Part shown: in pieces, positions 51,233-60,304 of the stretch
Layout: the number at the start of each line of letters is the position of its first letter
Position numbering within the stretch: position 1 is the first letter of the stretch
Origin: Microtetraspora niveoalba
GTDB taxonomy: Bacteria > Actinomycetota > Actinomycetes > Streptosporangiales > Streptosporangiaceae
Direction: 5' to 3'
Assembly: GCF_001570405.1 (NCBI RefSeq)
Contig: NZ_BBYM01000027.1
Coordinates: forward strand, 62,001-126,000
Length of the DNA stretch: 64,000 bases
Position numbers and translations under genes: made by a program
Notes under the pieces: model-generated
Database searches by the model: none
What the model was told of the DNA's origin: nothing
The model's input: only the letters and a program-made list of their open reading frames with translations

Positions 51233-51948
51233 CGGGCCGCCTCGCGTGCCGGGCCGCGCGCGGTCAGCCGCAGGTAGACGTCCTCCAGCGACCCGCCGTC
51301 CGGCACGAGGTCGCGCATCGGCGAGTCCGCGACCAACCGGCCGCCGTCGATGATCACGAGGTGGTCGGCGGTGAGCTCCATCTCGCTCATCAGATGGCTG
51401 GACAGCAGGACGGTGCGGCCCTCGGCGGCGAGCGAGCGCAGCAGCCCGCGGATCCACCGCACGCCCTCGGGGTCCAGGCCGTTGACCGGCTCGTCGAGCA
51501 TGAGCACGGCGGGGTCGCCGAGCAGCGCGGCGGCGATCCCCAGCCGCTGCCTCATGCCGAGCGAGAACTCCTTCACCCGCTTCCTCGCCGCACCGGCCAG
51601 CCCGACCTCCTCCAGCAGTCCGGCCACCCGGCGCGGCCCGATGCCGTTCGTCCGGCCCAGCGCGCGCAGGTGGTCGTACCCGCTGCGGCCGGGGTGGACC
51701 GCGCTCGCGTCCAGGAGCGCGCCCACGTGGTGCAGCGGCCCGCGGATCGACGCGTAGCGCCGGCCGTCGACGAGCGCCTCACCGGAGGTGGGCGCGTCGA
51801 GGCCGAGGACCACCCGCATCGTGGTCGACTTGCCCGCCCCGTTGGGCCCGAGGAAGCCGGTGACCCGTCCCGGGCGCACCGTGAAGGACAGCCGGTCGAC
51901 GGCCGTCGTCCGGCCGTACCGCTTGACCAGGTCGCGTATCTCGATCAT
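51229..51948 (-). CDS. ABC transporter ATP-binding protein
   Basis: 239 residues. Walker A GPNGAGKST, an LSGGQ-like FSLGMRQRL and Walker B VLMLDEPVNGLDPEG mark the drug- and bacitracin-exporter group (BcrA-like). ATG 51948 is the start; no strong ribosome site precedes it. Its stop overlaps the permease GTG. Across about 100 bp it faces the histidine-kinase gene, so the NarL-type system probably regulates it. Confidence 0.92.
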   Translation of the reverse strand: MIEIRDLVKRYGRTTAVDRLSFTVRPGRVTGFLGPNGAGKSTTMRVVLGLDAPTSGEALVDGRRYASIRGPLHHVGALLDASAVHPGRSGYDHLRALGRTNGIGPRRVAGLLEEVGLAGAARKRVKEFSLGMRQRLGIAAALLGDPAVLMLDEPVNGLDPEGVRWIRGLLRSLAAEGRTVLLSSHLMSEMELTADHLVIIDGGRLVADSPMRDLVPDGGSLEDVYLRLTARGPAREAAR

Positions 51949-52048
51949 GGGCTCACGATGGCGCGTGACACCGGTCCCGCACATCGGACCACGGGCTGTC
52001 AGTCCTGGGGCTGAGGCGCGGTGGGAGCGGCACGGGTACCGTCGCCGG

Positions 52049-53263
52049 GTGGACGATTCCCCGCGGGACGCCGGGCACCGGGCGTGGCCGGTCTCCCGGC
52101 GCACGCTGGTCGCGCTCGACTGCCTGGTGGCCGCCGTGTACACCGGGGTGCTGCTCACGCAGACGCTCGCCCCCGGCCGGGCGCACGCCCCCGGGGTGCC
52201 GCTGTGGGTGGACGCGCTGGTCGCGGCCGTGGTGGGCCTGCCCGGGGCCCTCCGGCGGCTGTGGCCGGTCCCTGTCCTCTGCGCCGTCATGGCGGCGTCG
52301 CTCGCGGCGGTGCTCCTCGGTGTCTTGCGTGACCCGTTCCTCGCCGCCTGCTACGCCCTCTACACGATCGCGTCCACCCGCCGCCCCCGGGGCGGGGCCG
52401 CCGTACCCGCCCTCGGCGCGGCCACGGCGGCGGGGTTCGTCGGGCTGCTGGCCTTCGGGCTGTCCGTTCCGGCGGTCCCCCCGCGGTGGGCGAACCACCT
52501 GGGCCTGGTCCCCGCCGGTTTCGTCGCCATGGCCGGCACGTTCACGGTCGGCCACGCCGTACGGGAGCGGCGGGCGTACGCGGCCCGGTGGGCCGACCAG
52601 CTCGCACGGCGGGCCGTGACGGAGGAGCGCCTGCGCATCGCCCGCGAGCTGCACGACATCGTCGCGCACAGCCTGAGCCTGATCACGGTCAAGGCGGGCA
52701 CGACCCACCACGTCGCGACGCGGGCCGGGGCGCGGCCGGACGACGCGGTCGAGGCGCTGCGCGTGATCGAGGCCGAGGGCAGGGGCGCCCTGACCGAGAT
52801 GCGGCGGATGCTGGGGGTGCTCCGTTCCGAGACGGCCGAGGATCTCGCGCCCGCGCCGGGGGTCGCCGCGCTGCCCGCGCTGGCCGAGCGGGCCGCGGCG
52901 GCCGGGGTCCGCGTCGACCTCGACGTACGCGGCACGGACGGCCTGCCGGAGGGCGTCGAGCTGTCGATCTACCGGATCGTGCAGGAGGCCGTGACGAACG
53001 TGGTGAAGCACGCGGCGCCGGCCCGCTGCAGGGTGCGGATCCGGGCGGACGGGCGTGAGGCGCGGATCGACGTGACCGACGACGGCCCCGGCCGCCGCGT
53101 CCTTCCCCCCGACGCCGCCGGACACGGCCTGACCGGGATGCGCGAGCGCGCCATGATGTACGGCGGGACTTTCACGGCGGGGCCGCGGCCCGAGGGAGGG
53201 TTCGGCGTGTCCGCCCGCCTGCCGTACGGGCCGGCGGGCGCGAGGACGGGAGTGGAACAGTGA
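52049..53263 (+). CDS. Sensor histidine kinase (NarL/DesK-type)
   Basis: 404 residues with four to five membrane helices (about 17-170), the HisKA_3 domain RIARELHDIVAHSLSLITVKAG with phospho-accepting His202, and an HATPase domain with EAVTNVVKHA and DDGPG. GTG 52049 starts it. It overlaps the response-regulator gene by GTGA (53260-53263). The target is likely the divergent ABC-2 exporter. Confidence 0.94.
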   Translation: MDDSPRDAGHRAWPVSRRTLVALDCLVAAVYTGVLLTQTLAPGRAHAPGVPLWVDALVAAVVGLPGALRRLWPVPVLCAVMAASLAAVLLGVLRDPFLAACYALYTIASTRRPRGGAAVPALGAATAAGFVGLLAFGLSVPAVPPRWANHLGLVPAGFVAMAGTFTVGHAVRERRAYAARWADQLARRAVTEERLRIARELHDIVAHSLSLITVKAGTTHHVATRAGARPDDAVEALRVIEAEGRGALTEMRRMLGVLRSETAEDLAPAPGVAALPALAERAAAAGVRVDLDVRGTDGLPEGVELSIYRIVQEAVTNVVKHAAPARCRVRIRADGREARIDVTDDGPGRRVLPPDAAGHGLTGMRERAMMYGGTFTAGPRPEGGFGVSARLPYGPAGARTGVEQ

Positions 53264-53934
53264 GCGAGCCGGTGAGCGAGCCGGTGCGTGTGCTGGTCGC
53301 CGACGACCAGGCCCTGCTGCGCGGCAGTTTCCGGCTCCTGGTCGAGACCGCGCCGGGGCTGACGGTGGTCGGCGAGGCGGCCACCGGCGCGGAGGCGGTG
53401 GAGCTGGCCCGCGCCGAACGGCCCGACGTCGTCCTCATGGACGTCCGGATGCCCGAGATGGACGGCATCGAGGCGACCCGCCGGATCTGCGGCTCGCCCG
53501 AGACGGCCGGGGTGCGGGTCCTCATCCTCACGACGTTCGACCTGGACGTCTACGTGTACGGCGCGCTGCGGGCGGGGGCGAGCGGCTTCCTGCTCAAGGA
53601 CACGCCGCCGGCGGACCTGCTCGCCGCGATCGGGGTCGTCGCCGCGGGCGACGCCCTGCTCGCGCCCGGCGTGACCCGCCGCCTCATCGCGGAGTTCGCC
53701 CGCCGGCCGGAGCCGGCGCGGCCGCTCACCCGCACGCTGGACGGGGTGACGGAGCGCGAGCGCGAGGTGCTCGGGCTGATCGCCCGCGGGTTGTCCAACA
53801 CCGAGATCGCCGAGCACCTGCGCCTCAGCCTGGCCACGGTCAAGACCCACGTCGGCCGGCTGCTGACCAAGCTGGACGCCCGCGACCGCGCCCAGCTCGT
53901 CATCGTCGCCTACGAGAGCGGCCTCAGGTCGTAG
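53260..53934 (+). CDS. LuxR-type response regulator (NarL family)
   Basis: 224 residues. The receiver domain holds Asp15-Asp16 (ADDQALLR), phosphorylation site Asp61 (VVLMDVRMPEMDG) and a Lys at SGFLLKDTPP. The C-terminal HTH reads LTEREREVLGLIARGLSNTEIAEHL and VKTHVGRLLTKLDARDRAQLV. GTG 53260 overlaps the kinase stop. Its last 11 bp overlap the end of the converging acetoacetyl-CoA synthetase gene. Confidence 0.95.
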   Translation: MSEPVSEPVRVLVADDQALLRGSFRLLVETAPGLTVVGEAATGAEAVELARAERPDVVLMDVRMPEMDGIEATRRICGSPETAGVRVLILTTFDLDVYVYGALRAGASGFLLKDTPPADLLAAIGVVAAGDALLAPGVTRRLIAEFARRPEPARPLTRTLDGVTEREREVLGLIARGLSNTEIAEHLRLSLATVKTHVGRLLTKLDARDRAQLVIVAYESGLRS

Positions 53935-55840
53935 CCTGCGGCACGAAGTGGGCGAGGACCTCGGGGTTGGCCATGGCGTCGCGGTTGGCGGCCTTCTCGA
54001 CCGGGGTGCCGAGCAGGATCTTCCGTACGGGGACCTCCAGCTTCTTGCCGGAGAGGGTCCTCGGGATGCCGGGGACCGGATGGAACTCGTCCGGCACGTG
54101 GCGGGGGGACAGCTCGGTCCGCAGGGCCGCGCGCAGCCGGGCGACCAGCTCGTCGGACAGCTCGGCGCCGGGGACGAGGGTCACGTAGAGCAGCAGCCGC
54201 CCGTCCTGGCCGAGCTGCCCGGTGTCGATCACCAGGCTGTCCTCGATCTCCTCGAACCGCTCGACGACCCGGTAGAACTCGCTGGTCCCCATGCGGACGC
54301 CGCCCCGGTTGAGCGTGGAGTCGGACCGGCCGTAGATGACGCATCCGCCGTCCGGCAGGATCTTGATCCAGTCGCCGTGCCGCCACACGCCCGGATAGTC
54401 CGCGAAGTACGACTCGCGGTAGCGGTCGCCGGCCGGGTCGTTCCAGAACATGACCGGCATCGAGGGCATGGGCGCGGTCACCACCAGCTCGCCCACCTCG
54501 CCGACCACGGGCGTGCCCGCAGGGTCGAACGACTCGACGCGGGCGCCGAGGCAGCGGCACGGGATCACCCCCGCCCTGATCGGCAGCAGCGGCGTCGCGC
54601 CCACGAACCCCGTGCAGACGTCCGTGCCGCCGGAGAACGACCCGAGCTGCACGTCCGGCTTGACGTCCGCGTAGATCCACGCGAAGCCCTCGGGCGGCAG
54701 CGGCGACCCGGTCGAGCCGATGCCCCGCAGCCGCTCCAGCCCGGTGGGCCGCAGGCCCGCCTTCATCGAGGCCACGATGTACGGCGCGCCGGTGCCGAAG
54801 TAGGTGACGCCCTCCTCCGCGGCCAGCTCCCACAGCGCGCCGGTGTCCGGATGGGCGGCGCTGCCGTCGTACAGCACGACGGTGGAGCCGACGAGCAGGC
54901 CGCCGATGAGGAAGTTCCACATCATCCAGCCGGTGGTGGTGTACCAGAAGAACACGTCGCCCTCGCCCAGGTCCTGGTGGAAGCTGAGCGCCTTGAGGTG
55001 TTCGAGCACGATGCCGCCGTGGCCGTGCACGATCGGCTTGGGCAGGCCGGTGGTGCCGGAGGAGTAGAGCACCCACAGCGGGTGGCCGAAGGGGACCCGC
55101 TCGAACTCGGGCTCGGCCGCCTCGGCGCGCAGGGCCGCCCAGTCCAGCCCCTCTCCGGCGGCGTCCGGGGTGGAGGAGATCCAGACCGTCGCGGCCAGGC
55201 CGGGCAGCTTGGCGGCGATGTCGCGGACGACGCCGGCCCGGCCGAACTCCTTGCCGTTGTAGCGGTAGCCGTCGACGGCGATGAGGACCTTCGGCTCGAT
55301 CTGGGTGAACCGGTCGATGACGCTCGGCGCGCCGAAGTCGGGCGAGCAGGACGACCAGATCGCCCCGAGCGAGGCCGTGGCCAGGAAGGCGATCAGCGCC
55401 TCGGGGATGTTCGGCACGTACGCGGCGACCCGGTCGCCCCGACCCACGCCGAGCCGGACCAGGCCCGCCCGGACCCGGCCGACCTCGGCCCGCAGCTCGC
55501 CCAGCGTGTACGTCCGCCCGTTTCCGGACTCATCACGAAATATCACGGCAAGGCGGTCGGGATCACCGCGCAGCGCGTTCTCGGCGTAGTTGAGGGTCGT
55601 GCCCTCGAACCAGGTGACGTCGGGCATCGTCCCACTGAGGACCGGGCCGTCCCCGCGCTCGCCCACCACACCGAAGTAGTCCCAGATCGACGTCCAGAAC
55701 TCGGCCGGCGACTCGACCGACCAGCGCCATATGTCCTGATAGTCACCCTCCCTGCCGAGCCATTCGGCATAGCGGGTGATCTTCGCGTTGCGCACGACCT
55801 CCGCGGTGGGTTCCCACAGCAGAGCACCTTCCTCGACCAT
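53924..55840 (-). CDS. Acetoacetyl-CoA synthetase
   Basis: 638 residues, an ANL-superfamily ligase. The P-loop SSGTTGLPKPIVHGHGG, the adenylate-binding GYGR-type segment VIYGRSDSTLNRGGVRMG and the C-terminal GKKLEVPVRKIL with the catalytic Lys are intact. The N-terminus (RNAKITRYAEWLGREG, FWTSIWDYFG) is typical of acetoacetate-CoA ligases, which make acetoacetyl-CoA for lipid or ketone-body use. ATG 55840 is the start. The downstream-encoded hydrolase operon ends 62 bp upstream on the same strand. Confidence 0.93.
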   Translation of the reverse strand: MVEEGALLWEPTAEVVRNAKITRYAEWLGREGDYQDIWRWSVESPAEFWTSIWDYFGVVGERGDGPVLSGTMPDVTWFEGTTLNYAENALRGDPDRLAVIFRDESGNGRTYTLGELRAEVGRVRAGLVRLGVGRGDRVAAYVPNIPEALIAFLATASLGAIWSSCSPDFGAPSVIDRFTQIEPKVLIAVDGYRYNGKEFGRAGVVRDIAAKLPGLAATVWISSTPDAAGEGLDWAALRAEAAEPEFERVPFGHPLWVLYSSGTTGLPKPIVHGHGGIVLEHLKALSFHQDLGEGDVFFWYTTTGWMMWNFLIGGLLVGSTVVLYDGSAAHPDTGALWELAAEEGVTYFGTGAPYIVASMKAGLRPTGLERLRGIGSTGSPLPPEGFAWIYADVKPDVQLGSFSGGTDVCTGFVGATPLLPIRAGVIPCRCLGARVESFDPAGTPVVGEVGELVVTAPMPSMPVMFWNDPAGDRYRESYFADYPGVWRHGDWIKILPDGGCVIYGRSDSTLNRGGVRMGTSEFYRVVERFEEIEDSLVIDTGQLGQDGRLLLYVTLVPGAELSDELVARLRAALRTELSPRHVPDEFHPVPGIPRTLSGKKLEVPVRKILLGTPVEKAANRDAMANPEVLAHFVPQATT

Positions 55841-55902
55841 GCCCCCATCCTGACGAGGCCGGCCCGCCGTGTCACCATCTCCACCCACATACGGCGGACC
55901 TG

Positions 55903-56796
55903 TCATATGGGGCCCGTCCCCATGAACGGCGCGCGCAGATGATCCACCGCGACCCGGGCGGCGGTGCCGATCACCGCGTCCGCGCGCGGCTGGTTCTGGG
56001 CGGTGCCGATCGACCGGGTGAAGACGGCGATCGCGTAGCGGCCCCCGTCGGGATACTCGATGACGCCCACCTCGTTCCTGATCGTCGGAAGCGTCCCGGT
56101 CTTGCCGCTCACCGCCACGTCGTCGTACGGGAAGCCGGAGGCGAGCCGGTGCGGCCAGACCTGCAGGCCCATCAGGCGGCGTACGGCGGCGCACGAGGCG
56201 GACCCGGCGGCCTCGTCCCGCCAGATCATGCCGAGCAGCCGGGTCATGTCCCGGCACGTGCCGCGGCTGGTCCTGGCCGGGTCGAGCACGCGCAGCCGGG
56301 AGAGCACAGCCGGGTCGGTGGTCATCTGGGAGAGCTCGGCCATGTCCGCCGCCCTCGCGTCCTCCCGCATCGCCGTGAACAGGTCGGCGCACGAGTGCTC
56401 GACCCACGTGTGGGACAGGCCGAGGTCCGCGAGCGCGGCGTTGACCTCGTCGAGGCCGACCCGCGCGAGCAGTGTGTCCGCCGACGCGTTGTCGCTCACG
56501 CTGATCATGAGGTAGGCGAGGTCCCTGAGCGAGGCCGTGACCTCGTCCAGCATGGCCGAGACGCCGGTGCCGCCCCCGGCGCGCCCCTCCGGGGAGACGG
56601 TGACCCGCTCCGCCGGGTCGATCAGCCCGCGCTCCGCCTGCCGGTAGAACGCGACCAGCAGCGGCACCTTGAACACCGAGGCGAGCACGACCGGCTCGTC
56701 GGCGCCCAGGCCCACCTCGCGGCCGGTGTCGATGTCCACCGCGTGCAGCCACCCGGTGACCCCCGCCGTACGGAAGATCTGTTCGAGCTGCCTCAT
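55903..56796 (-). CDS. Class A beta-lactamase-like serine hydrolase without export signal
   Basis: 297 residues. ASVFK gives Ser40 and Lys43, SDN is at 101-103, and KTG at 231-233 (VSGKTGTL), the three penicilloyl-serine transferase motifs. The omega-loop Glu of real class A enzymes (ExxLN) is not visible; the region reads RLRVLDPARTSRGTCRDM. No signal peptide precedes residue 1, so it should stay in the cytoplasm, odd for a beta-lactamase. ATG 56796 overlaps the LysR stop (ATGA), so regulator and hydrolase are cotranscribed. It may act on another ester or amide, or be a peptidase-like enzyme. Confidence 0.85.
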   Translation of the reverse strand: MRQLEQIFRTAGVTGWLHAVDIDTGREVGLGADEPVVLASVFKVPLLVAFYRQAERGLIDPAERVTVSPEGRAGGGTGVSAMLDEVTASLRDLAYLMISVSDNASADTLLARVGLDEVNAALADLGLSHTWVEHSCADLFTAMREDARAADMAELSQMTTDPAVLSRLRVLDPARTSRGTCRDMTRLLGMIWRDEAAGSASCAAVRRLMGLQVWPHRLASGFPYDDVAVSGKTGTLPTIRNEVGVIEYPDGGRYAIAVFTRSIGTAQNQPRADAVIGTAARVAVDHLRAPFMGTGPI

Positions 56797-57740
56797 GACA
56801 GGAACCCCGTGGCGGGGCGGGGGGCCACCCACGTTCGCGGCGACGCGCCTTCGTCGGACATCCCCGCATCCTCCCGCAGAACGCGGGTCGTGAGATCGGC
56901 GAACCCGGCCACGTGCTCGGACGGCTCGCCGCGCCAGGCGGTGGAGGTCCGCCAGACCAGCGGGGAGCCGGCCAGCGGGCGCCACGCCACCCCCGGCACG
57001 TCCGCGGACCGCCCGAACGCGACCGCGCTGCCGGCGAGGACCAGCCCGATCGTGAACTGGCCGTGCACGGCGTGCCTGACCTCGGCCGGGACGAAGCCGT
57101 ACCGGCGGCAGCCGGCGAGGGTCTCGTCGTGCAGGCCGGGTTCGAGCGCGCGCGGCGGCAGCACCAGCTCGCGTCCGGCCAGGTCGGCCAGGTGCACCGT
57201 CGCCAGCCCGGCGAGCTCGTCCTCCTCGCGCAGCAGCACCCCGGGATGCTGGACCAGGATCGGGCCGAAGCCGAGCCCGGACGCCGCGACCGGATGGCGC
57301 AGCACCCCCAGGTCGAGCTCCCCGCCCAGCAGCGCGTCCACCTGGTCCGACGTGCCCATCTCGGCCGGCGTGAGCCGTACGTCGGGGTGGCCGGCGCGGA
57401 ACCGGGCGATCAGCGCGGCGAGCACGGACGCGCCGAGATCGGGTGGGACGGCGGCGCGCAGGCTCGCCGTGTCGCCCCGTACCGTCCGCGCCATCAGCTC
57501 CCTGATCCGCTCCGCCCTGGCCACGAGGTCGCGCGCCTCGGGCAGCAGCAGCCGCCCGGCGTCCGTCAGCCTGACCTGGCGGCTGGTCCGGTCGAACAGC
57601 CGCACGCCCAGCTCGTCCTCCAGCCGCTTCACCCGCTGGCTGAGCGGGGGCTGCGCCATGCCGAGCCGGGCCGCCGCGTTCCCGAAGTGCAGTTCCTCGG
57701 CGATGACGACGAAGTACCTCAGATGCCGTACGAGGTCCAT
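56793..57740 (-). CDS. LysR-family transcriptional regulator
   Basis: 315 residues. The winged-helix HTH LRYFVVIAEELHFGNAAARLGMAQPPLSQRVKRLEDELG (7-46) is followed by the effector domain; RAAVPPDLGASVLAALIARFRAGHPDVRL and the FGPILV segment are family-like. It is the first gene of a two-gene unit with the serine hydrolase and diverges from the intact penicillin-binding protein across 108 bp, so it may control both. Confidence 0.92.
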   Translation of the reverse strand: MDLVRHLRYFVVIAEELHFGNAAARLGMAQPPLSQRVKRLEDELGVRLFDRTSRQVRLTDAGRLLLPEARDLVARAERIRELMARTVRGDTASLRAAVPPDLGASVLAALIARFRAGHPDVRLTPAEMGTSDQVDALLGGELDLGVLRHPVAASGLGFGPILVQHPGVLLREEDELAGLATVHLADLAGRELVLPPRALEPGLHDETLAGCRRYGFVPAEVRHAVHGQFTIGLVLAGSAVAFGRSADVPGVAWRPLAGSPLVWRTSTAWRGEPSEHVAGFADLTTRVLREDAGMSDEGASPRTWVAPRPATGFLS

Positions 57741-57750
57741 GACCGGCAAT

Positions 57751-57768
57751 GATATCGAAACTGCTATC
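57751..57768. promoter_or_regulatory. Possible LysR operator
   Basis: GATA-N10-TATC is an inverted repeat of the T-N11-A type, 11 bp before the LysR start and about 80 bp before the penicillin-binding-protein gene. Confidence 0.35.
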
Positions 57769-57848
57769 GCTCCGGACCTCATATCTCTATTGGACATGAA
57801 TACCCCACGTCTGGTCCTCTTGCCTGCACGGACACGCAAGGGGGAAAT

Positions 57849-59447
57849 GTGGTGGAAATTTCGCGACATCGGCCACGAGCCGGCGAGAAGAGGCGGCGCC
57901 GCCGCTGGCCGCTCGTGACGGCTGCCGTACTGGTGCCGGTCGTGGCGGCGGGGGGCGCCGTCTGGGCGTTGCGCACGCAAGGGTCGCCAGAGGAGACCGC
58001 CGCGGCCTTCCTCGCCGCCTGGTCCAGGTCCGACTACGGGGCGATGCGCGCGCTCACCGCCGACCCGCCCGCCGACTTCCAGCGCGTGTACGGCGACTTC
58101 CGCACCGGCCTCAAGGTGACGTCCGCCCGGTTCGCCGTGAAGGGGAAGGCGCGCGAGAGCGGGAACGGGGGCAGCGCCGTACGCTTCCGCGCCGCTCTCG
58201 ACGGCGCGGTCGACTTCTCCTACGACGGCGAGCTGCGCCTGGTGGAGCACGACCGCGCCTGGCGGGTGTCGTGGACGCCCGCCGCCGTCCACCCGGGACT
58301 CACCCGCGGCGGCAGGTTCAAGGTCACCACGGTCAAGCCGGAACCGGCACCCATCACCGCGGCCGACGGCACCCGGATCGACACCACATCCGCGCCCGGC
58401 TCCGTCCAGCAGCTCGTCGAGGCGCTCAAGGAGCAGTACGGCTCCCGCCTCATGGGCACCCCGTCCAGCCAGGTCGAGCTGGTCGGCCCGGACGGCACGG
58501 CCCGCACGGTCGCCACCACCGAGAAGGCCGCGGGCAAGGCGTTGACCACCACGATCGACCTGGACGTCCACCGGGCCGGGGCCCGGGCGCTGGATGACGT
58601 GTCCAAGCCCGCCTCGCTCGTCGCGCTGCGCCCCTCGACCGGCGAGATCCTCGCGGTCGTGAACAAGCCGGGCGGCTTCAACCGCGCGCTGCTCGGCGCG
58701 TACCCGCCGGGATCGACGTTCAAGGTGGTGACCGCGTCGGCGCTCGTCGCGGACGGCATGAGCGCCACCGAGACCGTGGAGTGCCCGGCGGAGCGGACGA
58801 TCGGCGGCTACACCTTCCACAACGCCGAGTACGAGGACTTCGGCACGATCCCGCTGCTCGACGCCTTCGCCCACTCGTGCAACACCACGTTCGGCGACCT
58901 CGCCGTCAAGCGGCTCGGCTCGAAGCGGATGAGCGCGGTCGCCTCCGGCTTCGGCTTCGGCCTGCCGATCCAGCCCGGCGTGCCCGCCGTACGCGCCCAG
59001 TTCCCCGACCCCAACGACGCGACCGACCTCGCCTCGGCCTCGATCGGCCAGGGCCGGGTGCTGGCCAGCCCGCTCAACATGGCCGCCGTCGCCGCCGCCA
59101 TCGCGAACGGCACCTGGCGTCCGCCGCGGCTCGTGCCCGCCGACCTCGTCCCTTCCGGGGGCTCCGCGCCGCGTGAGCTGGAGCCGGGCGTCGTACGCGC
59201 CCTGCGCAAGCTCATGCCCGCGGTCGTGAGCGAGGGCACCGCCCGGGGCATCGCCTTCCCCGCAGGCACGGCCGGCAAGACCGGGACCGCCGAGTACGGC
59301 TCGGGTGAGGAACCGCCGACGCATTCGTGGTTCATCGGCTACCGGGGCGACCTGGCGTTCGCCGTCATCGTCGAGGGCGGCGGCACGGGCGCCGCCGTGG
59401 CGGCCCCCGCCGCCGCCCGCTTCCTGAACGGCCTCACCGGCCGGTAG
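57849..59447 (+). CDS. Penicillin-binding protein, transpeptidase with NTF2-like N-domain
   Basis: 532 residues. After a basic start (HRPRAGEKRRRRRW) comes one membrane helix (about 21-40), a MecA-N/NTF2-like domain (about 48-155, AAAFLAAWSRSDYGAMR), and a transpeptidase domain with Ser289-x-x-Lys292 (GSTFK), Ser343-Cys-Asn345 and Lys477-Thr-Gly. All motifs are canonical, so it should cross-link peptidoglycan and bind beta-lactams. GTG 57849 has GGGGG 5 nt upstream. No separate dimerisation domain of full length is seen, so it is shorter than PBP2/PBP3. It is the intact counterpart of 36249-38132. Confidence 0.93.
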   Translation: MVEISRHRPRAGEKRRRRRWPLVTAAVLVPVVAAGGAVWALRTQGSPEETAAAFLAAWSRSDYGAMRALTADPPADFQRVYGDFRTGLKVTSARFAVKGKARESGNGGSAVRFRAALDGAVDFSYDGELRLVEHDRAWRVSWTPAAVHPGLTRGGRFKVTTVKPEPAPITAADGTRIDTTSAPGSVQQLVEALKEQYGSRLMGTPSSQVELVGPDGTARTVATTEKAAGKALTTTIDLDVHRAGARALDDVSKPASLVALRPSTGEILAVVNKPGGFNRALLGAYPPGSTFKVVTASALVADGMSATETVECPAERTIGGYTFHNAEYEDFGTIPLLDAFAHSCNTTFGDLAVKRLGSKRMSAVASGFGFGLPIQPGVPAVRAQFPDPNDATDLASASIGQGRVLASPLNMAAVAAAIANGTWRPPRLVPADLVPSGGSAPRELEPGVVRALRKLMPAVVSEGTARGIAFPAGTAGKTGTAEYGSGEEPPTHSWFIGYRGDLAFAVIVEGGGTGAAVAAPAAARFLNGLTGR

Positions 59448-59472
59448 TCCACCCCGCGCCGGAACGGCCCGG

Positions 59473-59490
59473 CCGGCCCGGCCGGGCCGG
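59473..59490. terminator. Bidirectional terminator palindrome
   Basis: CCGGCCCGGCCGGGCCGG is a perfect 18-bp palindrome between the converging penicillin-binding-protein and HAD genes. It lacks a T tract. Confidence 0.45.
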
Positions 59491-59502
59491 AACAACCCGG
59501 TG

Positions 59503-60204
59503 TCAGCGATCCGTAAGGCGGGCGACGGCCGCCACCACCTCGGAGGCGTTGGACAGGTCGGGCAGCACGATGTCCGCGCCCGCGTCCCGGAGCTCGGCGG
59601 CCGTCGACCGGCCCGACGCGACCGCGATCATGGCCGCGCCGCCGATGCGGGCGGCCTGGACGTCGCGTGCCGAGTCGCCGATCAGGACGGTGTTCGCCGA
59701 CGTGAACGCCGCGCCGTACCGCTCCTTGGCCCGGCCCTGCGCCACCTGGAGCAGCGTGGCCTTGGGATAGACCTCCTCGCCGTATCCCCCGACCTCGAAG
59801 TCGATCGCCTTGTCCAGCCCGAACGCCTTGAGCTTGTGGACCGCGTTGCTCCGGATCGTCCCGGTGAGGACCGACTGGATCACTCCGTCGAGCCGGGACA
59901 CCGCCTTCAACGCGTCCTTCGCCCCCGGCATCGCCCGGCCCTCCGAGGGGAGCCGCTTGCGCCTGGCCGCGAAGCTCACCGCCAGCGCGTCGAGGAACTT
60001 GGGCAGGTGGTGGTCCTCGACCGCGATGCCGTTGACCGCCAGCGTCTCGAAGATGATCTCGGAGTCCGGTCGGCCCATCGCCGGGGCGAGCTTCACCAGC
60101 GGCCGCCCGGTGACCATGCGGAACGCGTCGGCGTACGCCTCCCTGGCGACGATGGTGACGTCCACCAGGGTGAGATCGACGTTCCAGAGAACGAGGCGGT
60201 TGAT
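59503..60204 (-). CDS. HAD-superfamily hydrolase 1, unusual start and first motif
   Basis: About 233 residues if begun at ATC 60204; 221 if begun at GTG 60165. The HAD first motif VLWNVDLTLVD lies between these two points, so the GTG start would remove it. No ATG, GTG or TTG precedes it in frame; GGAGG lies 5 nt before ATC, a good spacing for a rare ATC start. In the motif the nucleophile Asp is Asn (WNVDLT). Motif II (SVLTGTIRSN) and the motif-III/IV region VLIGDSARDVQAAR are visible. HAD enzymes are mostly phosphatases; this one may be altered or have a variant family motif. The start is the main doubt. Confidence 0.7.
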   Translation of the reverse strand: MNRLVLWNVDLTLVDVTIVAREAYADAFRMVTGRPLVKLAPAMGRPDSEIIFETLAVNGIAVEDHHLPKFLDALAVSFAARRKRLPSEGRAMPGAKDALKAVSRLDGVIQSVLTGTIRSNAVHKLKAFGLDKAIDFEVGGYGEEVYPKATLLQVAQGRAKERYGAAFTSANTVLIGDSARDVQAARIGGAAMIAVASGRSTAAELRDAGADIVLPDLSNASEVVAAVARLTDR

Positions 60205-60229
60205 CGTGGCCTCCGTGGGGGATCAGGCC

Positions 60230-60304
60230 GGTTCGCATCGAGCCGGTTCACATCGAGCGGGTTCACATCGAGCGGGTTCACATCGAGCGGGTTCACATTG
60301 AGCC
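60230..60304. repeat. 15-bp tandem repeat, five copies
   Basis: GGTTCACATCGAGCG (with small changes) is repeated five times, just upstream of the HAD 1 start. Translations through it are repeats only and show no protein. Confidence 0.85.
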
